A stretch of DNA of 6,703 nucleotides. It comes from JAAFHS01 sp031396505. Lineage in GTDB: Bacteria; Pseudomonadota; Alphaproteobacteria; Rhodobacterales; Rhodobacteraceae. Within the stretch, counting starts at the first letter, position 1. Every line of letters starts with the position of its first letter. The notes beneath the pieces are model-generated. The model did no database searches, was not told where the DNA came from, and saw only the letters and a program-made list of their open reading frames with translations. The position numbers and the translations under genes were made by a program. Positions 1 to 6,141 of this stretch are shown in pieces. Location: NCBI GenBank assembly GCA_031396505.1, contig JANNKX010000292.1, positions 1 through 6,703 on the forward strand, given 5' to 3'.

Positions 1-1042
1 CGAATCGGTGGCGGGGGTCCGCGAACCACCGCCCGCACCAGTGCAGCGTATGGGGGTGCCTGCGGCGATTGGCGGGGCGCTTGCCGCAATATTCGGCTTC
101 GGACTGGCGCAGGTGGTGCCGGGGGGATGGCCGTTGCAGGGCACCGATGCGATCAAGGCAACGGTAACCGAACAGGCCGCGACAATTGCGGCGCAACAGG
201 CCGAACTTGCCCGACTGGGCGCGGCACTTGATGTGCCCGTTGCCACCGACCCGGCCCTGATCGCACGACTGGCCGCCGTCGAGGCGGCGATCCCCGCGCC
301 CTTTGACGACATGGGCCTGTCTGACCGCATCGCCGCCATTGAAGGCCGCCTGACAGCGATTGAGGCGCTGCCCGCCGATGGGTCTGGTGTGTCGCCCGCA
401 ACGATTGCCGCCCTGCAGGCCGAAGTTGCGGCCCTGCGCGGCGCATCCGGCAACAATGCAGATGTCACTGCCGCAGCAGAGGCCGCCGAGGCGCGCATGC
501 GCGAGGCCGAACAACGTGCCGAGGCCTTGCGTACAAGCGCCGAAGCCGATGCCGCGCGCGCCGAAGCGCGTTCCGCCCTGCGCCAGATCGAAGTCGCACT
601 TGAGGCGGGCGGGCCGTTTGCATCGGCACTGTCTGCATTTGACGCGGCGATCGTTCCAGCCGTGCTGACGGACAACGCCGCAACCGGATTGCCCACTATC
701 ACCGATTTGCAAACCACCTTCCCCGACGCCGCCCGCACGGCGCTGGAGGCATCGCAGCGCGCCAACATGGGCGAAAGCTGGTCCGCGCGGGTTGGCAGTT
801 TCTTGCGCAGCCAAACCGGGGCACGGTCATTGACCCCGCGCGAAGGCGACGACCCGGATGCCGTATTGTCGCGCGCCGAAGCCATTCTCGCTCAAGGGCG
901 GCCCGCAGATGCGCTAACCGAACTGGCGGGGCTGCCACCCGAAGGGCTGGCCGCGATGGCCGCATGGATGGCAAGCGTGGACCTGCATCTGGCGGGCCTT
1001 GACGCGCTGCAGGCGCTGCGTGCGGCGGCTGGGGGCGAATGA
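1..1042 (+). CDS. Mic60/mitofilin-like inner-membrane protein (COG4223), 5'-truncated
   Basis: This is the C-terminal part of a bacterial mitofilin (Mic60) homologue, a family of inner-membrane proteins with a large periplasmic coiled coil linked to membrane shaping and envelope contacts. The frame is open to the left edge. The GTG at 8 is probably internal, because family members carry a longer charged and Pro-rich cytoplasmic N-terminus, and the tail of that segment (REPPPAPV) is visible. Numbering from the GTG codon, a single hydrophobic segment lies at about 16-37, followed by an Ala/Glu/Arg-rich helical region at about 50-200 with strong coiled-coil character. The conserved C-terminal mitofilin block starts near the Arg-Ser-Leu-Thr-Pro-Arg-Glu-Gly-Asp-Asp motif. 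The gene ends in an ATGA overlap with hemY, so the two are probably cotranscribed and translationally coupled. Usual upstream neighbours are hemC and hemD, not visible here. Family assignment is fairly sure; the function is inferred from the family. Confidence 0.85.
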   Translation, partial: ESVAGVREPPPAPVQRMGVPAAIGGALAAIFGFGLAQVVPGGWPLQGTDAIKATVTEQAATIAAQQAELARLGAALDVPVATDPALIARLAAVEAAIPAPFDDMGLSDRIAAIEGRLTAIEALPADGSGVSPATIAALQAEVAALRGASGNNADVTAAAEAAEARMREAEQRAEALRTSAEADAARAEARSALRQIEVALEAGGPFASALSAFDAAIVPAVLTDNAATGLPTITDLQTTFPDAARTALEASQRANMGESWSARVGSFLRSQTGARSLTPREGDDPDAVLSRAEAILAQGRPADALTELAGLPPEGLAAMAAWMASVDLHLAGLDALQALRAAAGGE

Positions 1043-2487
1043 TGATTTGGTCCTTTCTGAAGGTTGTTCTGTTTGTTGCCGCAATTGCCGGACTGACCAT
1101 TGGTGCGGGCGTTCTGCTGGATACCGGCGGCGGCGCGCGCGTGCAGGTTGCGGGATACGAATTTATGCTGGGCCCATTGCAGGCAGTGGTTACGATCATG
1201 ATCCTGATGGCGCTGGTGTGGCTGGTGATGCGGACCATAGGTTTTATCGTGGCGGTCCTGCGGTTTCTGAACGGCGATGAAACAGCGATTTCGCGGTATT
1301 TTGACCGTAACCGCGAACGCAAAGGCTATGCCGCCGCCGAAGAAGCGATGATGGCGATTGCGTCGGGCGAGGGGCGGCTCGCACTGGCACGCGCCCAAAA
1401 GGCCGAGAAGTATCTGGACCGGCCGGGGCTGACGACGCTGCTGTTGGCGCAGGCGGCACATGCGGCGGGCGACACGCGACGCGCGACCGAAGCCTACAAG
1501 GCATTGCTGTCAGACCCGGCCTCGCGGTTCGTGGGGGTGCGCGGGCTGCTGGCGCAAAAGCTGGCCGAGGGGGATACGGATCTTGCGCTCAAGCTGGCGG
1601 AAAAGGCGTTTGCGTTGAAACCGAAACACGCGGAGACGCAGGACGTGCTGTTGAAACTGCAGTCGGAACATGCCGACTGGAAGGGCGCGCGCGTCACCTT
1701 GGGGGCCAAGCTGAAAGGCGGGGCGATGCCAAAAGACGTCTATCGACGCCGCGATGCCGTGCTGGCCCTGCAAGAGGCGCGCACGGTGATGGATGATGGG
1801 GCCAGCATGGACGCGCGCGAGGCGGCGATCGAGGCAAACAAACTGTCGCCCGACCTGATCCCGGCAGCGGCAATGGCGGCACGGTCGATGATTGCAAAGG
1901 ACGAAAAGAAAGGCGCGATACGCATCCTGAAAAAGGCATGGACGGCGCAGCCACACCCGGACCTTGCCGCCGCCTTTGCAGATATTGAGCCAGAGGAGTC
2001 GGCAGAACGCCGGGTGAAACGGTTTGCCGATCTGATCTCTGCATGGCCAGACCATGACGAAAGCCGGATGCTGATGGCGGAACTGAACATTGCGGCCGAG
2101 GATTTTCCGCAGGCGCGGCGCGCGTTGGCGGATACGGCGACGCGGCATCCGACGGGACGGTCGCTGGCCCTGATGGCGGCGATTGAACGGGGCGAGGGGT
2201 CGGATGAGGCGGTCGTGCGGGGCTGGCTTGCCAAGGCCATCACCGCGCCACGCGGGCCGCAGTGGTGCTGCGACAAATGTCAGGCGATCCATGTGCAATG
2301 GGGGCCGATATGCGACAACTGCGGCGGGTTCGATACGCTGTCATGGCGCGAACCGGCCGAAGGGGCGGGGCCAAGTGCGACAGGGTCGGAATTGCTGCCG
2401 CTGATCCTTGGCGGGCCCGCGCCGGGGCCGGTGGAGCGCCCGCCAGAGGATGATTTCATCGACGCGGAACCGGTGCCGCGCGGGTGA
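1039..2487 (+). CDS. hemY: HemY-family membrane TPR protein with C-terminal zinc-ribbon-like module
   Basis: This 482-residue protein belongs to the HemY family, encoded next to heme genes in proteobacteria; its biochemical role is unclear and it is distinct from protoporphyrinogen oxidase. The N-terminus has two hydrophobic segments (about 5-27 and 47-74) separated by a short loop, the HemY_N arrangement. Residues about 88-400 are Ala-rich helical pairs typical of TPR repeats (for example Leu-Ala-Leu-Lys-Leu-Ala-Glu-Lys-Ala-Phe-Ala-Leu-Lys-Pro). The C-terminus has C411-x2-C414-x10-C425-x2-C428, followed by an FDTLSWREP segment and a Pro/acid-rich tail. I recall this Cys4 end in other alphaproteobacterial HemY proteins; E. 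coli HemY lacks it. The start at 1039 gives an ATGA overlap with the preceding gene; a second ATG follows directly at 1042. The architecture also resembles LapB (YciM), which has a membrane anchor, TPRs and a rubredoxin-like end. Confidence 0.88.
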   Translation: MMIWSFLKVVLFVAAIAGLTIGAGVLLDTGGGARVQVAGYEFMLGPLQAVVTIMILMALVWLVMRTIGFIVAVLRFLNGDETAISRYFDRNRERKGYAAAEEAMMAIASGEGRLALARAQKAEKYLDRPGLTTLLLAQAAHAAGDTRRATEAYKALLSDPASRFVGVRGLLAQKLAEGDTDLALKLAEKAFALKPKHAETQDVLLKLQSEHADWKGARVTLGAKLKGGAMPKDVYRRRDAVLALQEARTVMDDGASMDAREAAIEANKLSPDLIPAAAMAARSMIAKDEKKGAIRILKKAWTAQPHPDLAAAFADIEPEESAERRVKRFADLISAWPDHDESRMLMAELNIAAEDFPQARRALADTATRHPTGRSLALMAAIERGEGSDEAVVRGWLAKAITAPRGPQWCCDKCQAIHVQWGPICDNCGGFDTLSWREPAEGAGPSATGSELLPLILGGPAPGPVERPPEDDFIDAEPVPRG

Positions 2488-2512
2488 AATTAGGGCTACC
2501 GTTGCGGCGGAA

Positions 2513-2532
2513 GGGGTGCTATCAGCACGCCC
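2513..2532 (+). other. Hairpin between hemY and tRNA-Thr
   Basis: GGG GTGCT (2513-2520) pairs with AGCAC (2524-2528) and, after one bulged G, CCC (2530-2532), with a 3-base ATC loop. It starts 26 bases after the hemY stop and ends 9 bases before the tRNA. No T-run follows, so it is not a standard intrinsic terminator. It may protect the hemY mRNA 3' end or mark a processing point ahead of the tRNA. The pairing is seen; the role is inferred. Confidence 0.4.
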
Positions 2533-2541
2533 GGAAGGCAG

Positions 2542-2617
2542 GCCGCTGTAGCTCAGTTGGTAGAGCACGTCATTCGTAATGATGGGGTCGGGAGTTCGAG
2601 TCTCTTCAGCGGCACCA
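2542..2617 (+). tRNA. tRNA-Thr (anticodon CGT)
   Basis: A complete cloverleaf can be folded by hand. The acceptor stem GCCGCTG (2542-2548) pairs perfectly with CAGCGGC (2607-2613). The D stem is GCTC (2551-2554) with GAGC (2563-2566). The anticodon stem is CGTCA (2568-2572) with TGATG (2580-2584), around the loop TTCGTAA. The anticodon CGT (2575-2577) reads the threonine codon ACG. The T arm is GGGAG-TTCGAGT-CTCTT, with two G-U wobbles at its base. The discriminator is A (2614) and CCA is encoded (2615-2617). No good promoter is visible in the 54 bases after hemY, so it may rely on read-through from hemY or on a weak promoter I cannot identify. Confidence 0.97.
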
Positions 2618-2639
2618 CCTTTCGTCCAGTAAAAACAAG

Positions 2640-2664
2640 GCGTCCCACCGTGGGACGCTTTTTT
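2640..2664 (+). terminator. Intrinsic terminator after tRNA-Thr
   Basis: The 8-bp perfect stem GCGTCCCA (2640-2647) / TGGGACGC (2651-2658) has a 3-base loop and is followed by six T (2659-2664), then GTTT. It lies 22 bases after the tRNA CCA end. An A-rich stretch at 2631-2638 precedes the stem, so the minus strand also has a T-rich run after the hairpin and the element could work in both directions. Confidence 0.92.
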
Positions 2665-2907
2665 GTTTATGCAATTTCAATGGGTTAACTTTTGCCGTTC
2701 AGGAAGTGTTAACTTCTGAGGGGCAGGTCACACCACCTTTGTGTTTTCACCAACTCGATCGGATCCGAGAGGCCCTTTTTCCGTTAACCCCCCAGCGATG
2801 GCAAGCGCCGCGCAAGACCCGGACAGCCGGTGTTCCGCTTGATCTGCCCGCATCACATGTTACCCGGCCACCAGCCCAGCTTGTCAGTGATCCGGAGCGG
2901 TTTTCCC

Positions 2908-2926
2908 GGGCCTCGTCGACAGGCCC
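2908..2926 (+). other. GC-rich hairpin upstream of the DUF4170 promoter
   Basis: GGGCCT (2908-2913) pairs perfectly with AGGCCC (2921-2926) across a 7-base loop. An outer pair TTGTC (2881-2885) / GACAA (2932-2936) could close a larger fold around it. No T-run follows. It lies 25 bases upstream of the -35 box of the next operon. The pairing is visible; whether it is transcribed is unknown. Confidence 0.35.
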
Positions 2927-2950
2927 TTCAAGACAATTTCCCTTGCGTCC

Positions 2951-2980
2951 TTGACCCGGCCCCGTGCACGTCCCTATGCT
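2951..2980 (+). promoter_or_regulatory. Sigma-70-type promoter for DUF4170–waaA–lpxK
   Basis: TTGACC (2951-2956) and TATGCT (2975-2980) are separated by 18 bases, a close match to housekeeping promoters of Rhodobacterales. Transcription would start near 2987, giving a leader of roughly 25 bases before the ATG at 3013. It is the only convincing promoter in the intergenic region and fits a three-gene transcription unit. Confidence 0.7.
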
Positions 2981-3012
2981 CTTGCTGCAACGCAGCACCC
3001 TGGAGAGAACCG

Positions 3013-3258
3013 ATGCCACAACGCCTGCACCTTGTCTTTGGCGGCGAACTGACAGACCCGTCAAAGAACGTGTTCAAGGATGTGTCCGATATCCACATCG
3101 TCGGCATGTTTCCCGATTACGCATCGGCATTTGTGGCATGGAAGGCCGCGGCGCAGCGCACGGTCGACAATGCGCATACGCGCTATTACATTGCGCATAT
3201 CCACCGGTTGCGCGACGAGGCGACCCCGGCTGGTGCGACAGAGGAGTTGGGGGAATAA
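3013..3258 (+). CDS. DUF4170 domain protein
   Basis: This small 81-residue protein belongs to the DUF4170 family, which is common in alphaproteobacteria and has no known function. The family hallmarks are visible: the N-terminal RLHLVFGGEL, then DPSKNVFKDVSDIHIVG, FPDYASAFVAWKAAAQRTVDNAH and RYYIAHIHRLRDE, with a short acidic tail. There is no signal peptide or membrane segment, so it is probably cytoplasmic. The frame is open back to 2830, but I chose the ATG at 3013 because family similarity begins there, GGAGAG (3002-3007) lies 5 bases upstream as a ribosome binding site, and the promoter at 2951-2980 lies just before it. It is the first gene of the cluster; the WaaA-like gene starts 13 bases after its stop. 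Context suggests a link to lipid A or envelope assembly, which is inference only. Confidence 0.9.
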   Translation: MPQRLHLVFGGELTDPSKNVFKDVSDIHIVGMFPDYASAFVAWKAAAQRTVDNAHTRYYIAHIHRLRDEATPAGATEELGE

Positions 3259-3271
3259 CCCGCAGACCTGC

Positions 3272-4474
3272 ATGGCCTATTCCCTTGGACTGACCCTTTA
3301 CAATCTGCGCCCTGCCAAGGCGACCACGCCCGTGACGACCCGCGCCGCGCGCCCGGCGGGGCGGCTGATCTGGTTGCATGCGCCGGGCGACGGTGCAGCA
3401 CAAGGGATCGTGGAACTTGCCCGCAGGATGGTGGACGATGATGGCGTGACTGTCGTTCTGACGGGCACTGTGCCGATGCTGCCGCGTGACGGCCTTATCG
3501 CGCAACCAACCCCCGTCGACATACCGGGCGATGCGCGCGCATTTCTGGATCACTGGCGGCCCGAGGTCGTGGTGTTTCACGACGGTGAACTGCGTCCGGC
3601 GATGATTCAGGCCTGCGCCGAACGCAAGCTGCCGGTGATCATGGTGGACGGGCGCACGCCCTATGTGTTGCGCGAAAGGGACGGCTGGTTTCCGGGGCTG
3701 ATGCGGGCGGTGCTGTCGACGTTTGCGCATGTGCTGACGCTGGATGAGGCGGGGGCGCGTGCCTTCCGCAAGGCGGGCGCACCGCCGTCGGCCGTCACGG
3801 TCGTGGGCCGGATGGAGGAAGAATCGGCGGCACTGGCGGCGCCCGAGGCAGAACGCGTGTCGCTTGCGCGTGACCTGATGGCGCGCCCGGTGTGGTTTGC
3901 GGCCTGCCTGCCCGAGGCGGAAGAAGACGCGGTGATCGCTGCACACCGCGCCTGCCTAAGCTATGCCCATCGTTTGTTGTTGATCGTATCACCCGAAAAC
4001 GCACGCCGGGCCGAAACGCTGGCCGCACGGATGGAAACGCAGGAGGGCTGGGTCGTGGCGCGGCGCAGTCTGGATGAAAATCCGGGTCCGGAGGTCGAGG
4101 TGTATCTGGCCGATGGGCCGGGCCAGGACGAATATGGCTTGTGGTACAGGCTGGCCCCGGTGACGTTTCTGGGGGGCAGTCTTGCGGGCAACGGCGCGTT
4201 GCGCAACCCGATGGAACCGGCGGCACTGGGGTCGGCCATTCTTTACGGTCCGCGCGCGGGCGCGTTCGGGTCGGCCTGCGGGCGGCTGGGGTCGGCGCGC
4301 GCGGCGCGCGTCATCGCGTCGGCCGCCGATCTGGCCGAGGCGCTGGCCGATCTGCTGTCGCCTGACCGCGCGGCGCGCTTGGCGCAAGCGGCATGGGCCG
4401 TCACCAGCGAAGGGGCCGAGGCGACGGCGCAGGCGGTGACCTTGATCCGCCGGTTGATGGATGGCGAAGGCTGA
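3272..4474 (+). CDS. waaA: Divergent Kdo transferase (WaaA/KdtA) family glycosyltransferase
   Basis: This 400-residue GT-B fold protein is related to 3-deoxy-D-manno-octulosonic acid transferase, which transfers Kdo from CMP-Kdo to lipid IVA at the cytoplasmic face of the inner membrane. The C-terminal half keeps family features: AAHR (223-226), D281 with DEYGLWY (286-292), GGSL (301-304) and NPMEPAALG (312-320). The N-terminal half has FLDHWRPE (91-98) but departs from the canonical enzyme. The HAASVGE motif is replaced by HAPGDGAA (36-43), ESELWPN by DGELRPA (104-110) and NARLS by DGRTP (126-130). The usual N-terminal membrane anchor is short or absent. The ATG at 3272 matches where similarity starts; an upstream in-frame ATG at 3080 would lie inside the DUF4170 gene. 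No clear ribosome binding site is visible, so translation may be coupled to DUF4170. Its stop overlaps the lpxK start. It may be a specialised paralogue rather than the main Kdo transferase. Confidence 0.82.
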   Translation: MAYSLGLTLYNLRPAKATTPVTTRAARPAGRLIWLHAPGDGAAQGIVELARRMVDDDGVTVVLTGTVPMLPRDGLIAQPTPVDIPGDARAFLDHWRPEVVVFHDGELRPAMIQACAERKLPVIMVDGRTPYVLRERDGWFPGLMRAVLSTFAHVLTLDEAGARAFRKAGAPPSAVTVVGRMEEESAALAAPEAERVSLARDLMARPVWFAACLPEAEEDAVIAAHRACLSYAHRLLLIVSPENARRAETLAARMETQEGWVVARRSLDENPGPEVEVYLADGPGQDEYGLWYRLAPVTFLGGSLAGNGALRNPMEPAALGSAILYGPRAGAFGSACGRLGSARAARVIASAADLAEALADLLSPDRAARLAQAAWAVTSEGAEATAQAVTLIRRLMDGEG

Positions 4475-5454
4475 TGCGCGCGCCCGCATTCTGGTATCGC
4501 CCGCCCGGTGTCATTGCCACGCTGCTGCGCCCGTTGGGGGCCGTTTATGCGATGGCTACGGCGCACAGGGTGGCACAGGCCGGTTTTCGCGCGGGCGTGC
4601 CGGTGATTTGCGTTGGCAACCTGAACGCTGGCGGCACTGGCAAGACGCCCACGACGATCGCCCTGATCGCGCGGTTGGCGGACATGGGCCTGCGCGTACA
4701 TGTCATCTCGCGCGGGCATGGCGGGGCGATGGCGGGGCCGGTGCAGGTTGACCCGCAACGCCATGTTGCGGCGGATGTGGGGGATGAACCCCTTCTCCTT
4801 GCGGCCTTTGCGCCCACTTGGGTGGCGCGTGATCGCGCGGCGGGTGTGCGCGCGGCAACGCCGGGGGCGGATATGATCCTGCTGGATGACGGGTTCCAGA
4901 ACCCCGGTGTCATCAAGGATATGTCGATCATCGTGGTCGATGCCGACAAAGGGTTCGGCAATGGGTTGTGCCTGCCGGCCGGGCCCCTGCGTGAACCTGT
5001 GGCCACGGGCCTTGCGCGCGCGAGCCTGCTTTTGTCCATCGGCGGCGCGGACGCCCAGACACGGCTTGCGGCCAGTCTGGGCCATGCCATCACGATACCC
5101 CATATGACGGGCGAATTGCGCCCCTTGCCGATGGGTATGTCATGGGCGGGTGCCCGCGTTCTGGCCTTTGCGGGCATTGGTCACCCGGAAAAGTTCTTTG
5201 CGACCCTGCGCCACGAAGGCGCTGACATTGCCGCCACACAGGCGCTGGATGATCACCAGCCATTGACGGATGCGCTGATGGCGCGTCTCGAACGCGATGC
5301 CGGATCGCTTGGCGCGCAACTTGTCACCACCGAAAAAGACGCGGTGCGCCTGCCCGCCGCCTATCGCACAAAGGTTCTGACTTTGCCCGTACGCCTGCAT
5401 ATCAACGATTGGACGGCTTTTGACACCGCATTGGCAAACCTGCCAACCCGCTGA
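4474..5454 (+). CDS. lpxK: Tetraacyldisaccharide 4'-kinase LpxK
   Basis: LpxK uses ATP to phosphorylate the 4' position of tetraacyldisaccharide 1-phosphate, making lipid IVA, at the cytoplasmic face of the inner membrane. The 326-residue length is normal. An amphipathic or hydrophobic N-terminal segment (about 13-30) fits membrane association. The P-loop is VGNLNAGGTGKTPT (47-60, with GGTGKT at 53-58). SRGHGG (79-84), VGDEPLLLA (102-110), the acidic LLDDGFQN (136-143), GFGNGLCLPAGPLREP, a DDHQPLT segment with H261, and TTEKDA (285-290) are all in place. The usual DDGFQHR reads DDGFQNP here, which I recall as normal in Rhodobacterales. The ATG at 4474 overlaps the waaA stop (TGATG), and GAAGG lies 3 bases upstream. 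An earlier in-frame ATG (4393) lies inside waaA and would precede the family N-terminus MRAPAFWYRPPG. It is the last gene of the cluster and converges on dsbA. Confidence 0.96.
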   Translation: MRAPAFWYRPPGVIATLLRPLGAVYAMATAHRVAQAGFRAGVPVICVGNLNAGGTGKTPTTIALIARLADMGLRVHVISRGHGGAMAGPVQVDPQRHVAADVGDEPLLLAAFAPTWVARDRAAGVRAATPGADMILLDDGFQNPGVIKDMSIIVVDADKGFGNGLCLPAGPLREPVATGLARASLLLSIGGADAQTRLAASLGHAITIPHMTGELRPLPMGMSWAGARVLAFAGIGHPEKFFATLRHEGADIAATQALDDHQPLTDALMARLERDAGSLGAQLVTTEKDAVRLPAAYRTKVLTLPVRLHINDWTAFDTALANLPTR

Positions 5455-5469
5455 TCATTCTCCGTCCTG

Positions 5470-5488
5470 AAATATCCCCGCCGGAGGC
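5470..5488 (-). repeat. Rhodobacterales-type 3' intergenic motif (GCCTCCGGCGGGGATATTT)
   Basis: Read on the minus strand, 20 bases after the dsbA stop, is an imperfect palindrome CCTCCGGCGG followed by GGATATTT. I recall very similar elements after the stop codons of many genes in Rhodobacterales genomes; only one copy is present here, so the repeat status cannot be shown from this window. A perfect 10-base palindrome CGGCGCGCCG (5490-5499) sits just beside it. No hairpin with a proper T-run exists between the convergent genes, so this element may act in 3' end formation. That role is inferred. Confidence 0.55.
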
Positions 5489-5507
5489 TCGGCGCGCCGT
5501 GCAGGCG

Positions 5508-6137
5508 TTATTCGGCCAGAAGCGGGTCGATGATCAGCTTCAGGTCCGCGTAAGACATGTTCGGATGCTTTTCGCCGTTGATCAGAATCGTTGGCGTTCC
5601 CTCGACCCCGTCTGCCGTCGAATTGGTCTGGTATTGTGCGACCAACGCCTGCGCCATGCCCGCATCGTTCAGGCAGACGTCCAGTGCGGCATCATCCATC
5701 CCCACCGTGCGCCCGATGCGTTTGAGGTTTTCCACCACGGTGCCTGCATCATCGGTGCCCGCCCATTCCTGTTGTGTTGAAAACAGGATGTCCGACACGC
5801 CGAAGAACCGCAGATCGCCACCGCAGCGCGCGGTCATCGCGGCCCACAGGCCATAGCGGTCAAAATACACCTCGCGGAATTCGAACCGCACCTTGCCGGT
5901 GTCGATGTAATCGGCCTTCAGCGGCTTGAACACGGCCTCGTGAAAGTTCGCGCAGTGCGGGCAGGTGAAGGACGCGTATTCGATGATCGTGACCTTTGCA
6001 TCTGCCGGGCCAAGCGCCATATAGCTGGGCGCGGGTGTCACCACAGCCTCTGACGTGGCCTCTTGCGCCATCAGTGGGGCCGACAGGCCGATGGTCAGGG
6101 CAAGTGCCGGAAAAAACGCGCTGAAATGAAATGTCAT
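5508..6137 (-). CDS. Periplasmic DsbA-family thiol:disulfide oxidoreductase
   Basis: This 209-residue secreted thioredoxin-fold protein should act on disulfides of envelope proteins. Residues 1-24 form a signal peptide with a hydrophobic core (FFPALALTIGLSAPLMA) and a likely cut after Ala24. The fold begins with AKVTIIEYASFTCPHC; the active site C59-P-H-C62 matches DsbA. A helical insert follows with FREVYFDRYGLWAAMTARC, then a cysteine in LDVCLND, and the cis-proline is in GTPTILING (Pro182). I chose the ATG at 6137, with AAGG about 10 bases upstream. The n-region is unusual because MTFHF has no Lys or Arg. An alternative ATG at 6182 inside dciA would add a basic stretch (KQRKKGSDP) but has no ribosome binding site. 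The gene starts 5 bases after the last base of the dciA stop codon, so the two are probably cotranscribed. Whether it acts as an oxidase or isomerase cannot be told. Confidence 0.92.
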   Translation of the reverse strand: MTFHFSAFFPALALTIGLSAPLMAQEATSEAVVTPAPSYMALGPADAKVTIIEYASFTCPHCANFHEAVFKPLKADYIDTGKVRFEFREVYFDRYGLWAAMTARCGGDLRFFGVSDILFSTQQEWAGTDDAGTVVENLKRIGRTVGMDDAALDVCLNDAGMAQALVAQYQTNSTADGVEGTPTILINGEKHPNMSYADLKLIIDPLLAE

Positions 6138-6141
6138 GGGG

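Larger units (their letters stand above)
2618..3012. other. Gene-free intergenic region between tRNA-Thr and the DUF4170 gene
   Basis: About 395 bases without a convincing gene. Small open frames exist on both strands (plus 2706-2954; minus 3064-2747), but their products are low-complexity, rich in Arg, Ser and Pro, and match no family I recognise. From 2659 to about 2790 the region is clearly richer in A and T than its surroundings. It contains the tRNA terminator, three GTTAAC palindromes (2684, 2708, 2783), a small hairpin GAAGT-GTTA-ACTTC (2703-2716), a 10-base palindrome TCGGATCCGA (2759-2768), a GC-rich hairpin (2908-2926) and the promoter of the next operon (2951-2980). Either an unannotated small RNA or the remnant of a lost gene could sit here; nothing in the sequence decides between them. 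Confidence 0.6.

Noticed and set aside
1510..2298. Long minus-strand frame (262 codons) inside hemY
   Set aside because: Arg/His/Pro-rich product typical of antisense shadows; hemY is clearly the coding frame.
2497..2525. Candidate tRNA promoter with TATCAG as -10
   Set aside because: The hexamer at the right distance upstream (TACCGT) does not resemble a -35 box; TTGCGG at 2502 is too close.
2754..2780. Terminator-like element CTCG...CGAG followed by five T
   Set aside because: The stem is only 4 bp with an 8-base loop, and 6 bases separate it from the T-run; too weak to call.
2590..2830. tRNA-Thr 3' end as an integration site of a lost element
   Set aside because: No second copy of the tRNA 3' end and no integrase remnant is visible in the window.
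2706..2954. Plus-strand open frame of 82 codons in the intergenic region
   Set aside because: No ribosome binding site, no recognisable family, irregular composition; it overlaps the hairpin and the promoter's -35 side.
2830..3012. N-terminal extension of DUF4170 from the ATG at 2830
   Set aside because: It would cross the promoter; family similarity and the GGAGAG site both point to 3013.
2747..3064. Minus-strand open frame of 105 codons
   Set aside because: Overlaps the DUF4170 start and promoter; the product is Arg/Gly/Ser-rich with no family features, as expected of an antisense frame in GC-rich DNA.
3080..3271. N-terminal extension of the WaaA-like gene from the ATG at 3080
   Set aside because: It lies wholly within the DUF4170 gene and its translation shows no similarity to the family; the ATG at 3272 fits better.
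4882..4908. LpxK DDGFQN in place of DDGFQH as a possible inactivating change
   Set aside because: The two Asp residues and all other motifs are intact, and I recall Asn here in Rhodobacterales LpxK; probably a lineage trait.
4243..5103. Long minus-strand frame (286 codons) across waaA and lpxK
   Set aside because: Antisense shadow with Arg/His-rich composition; it spans the junction of two recognised genes.
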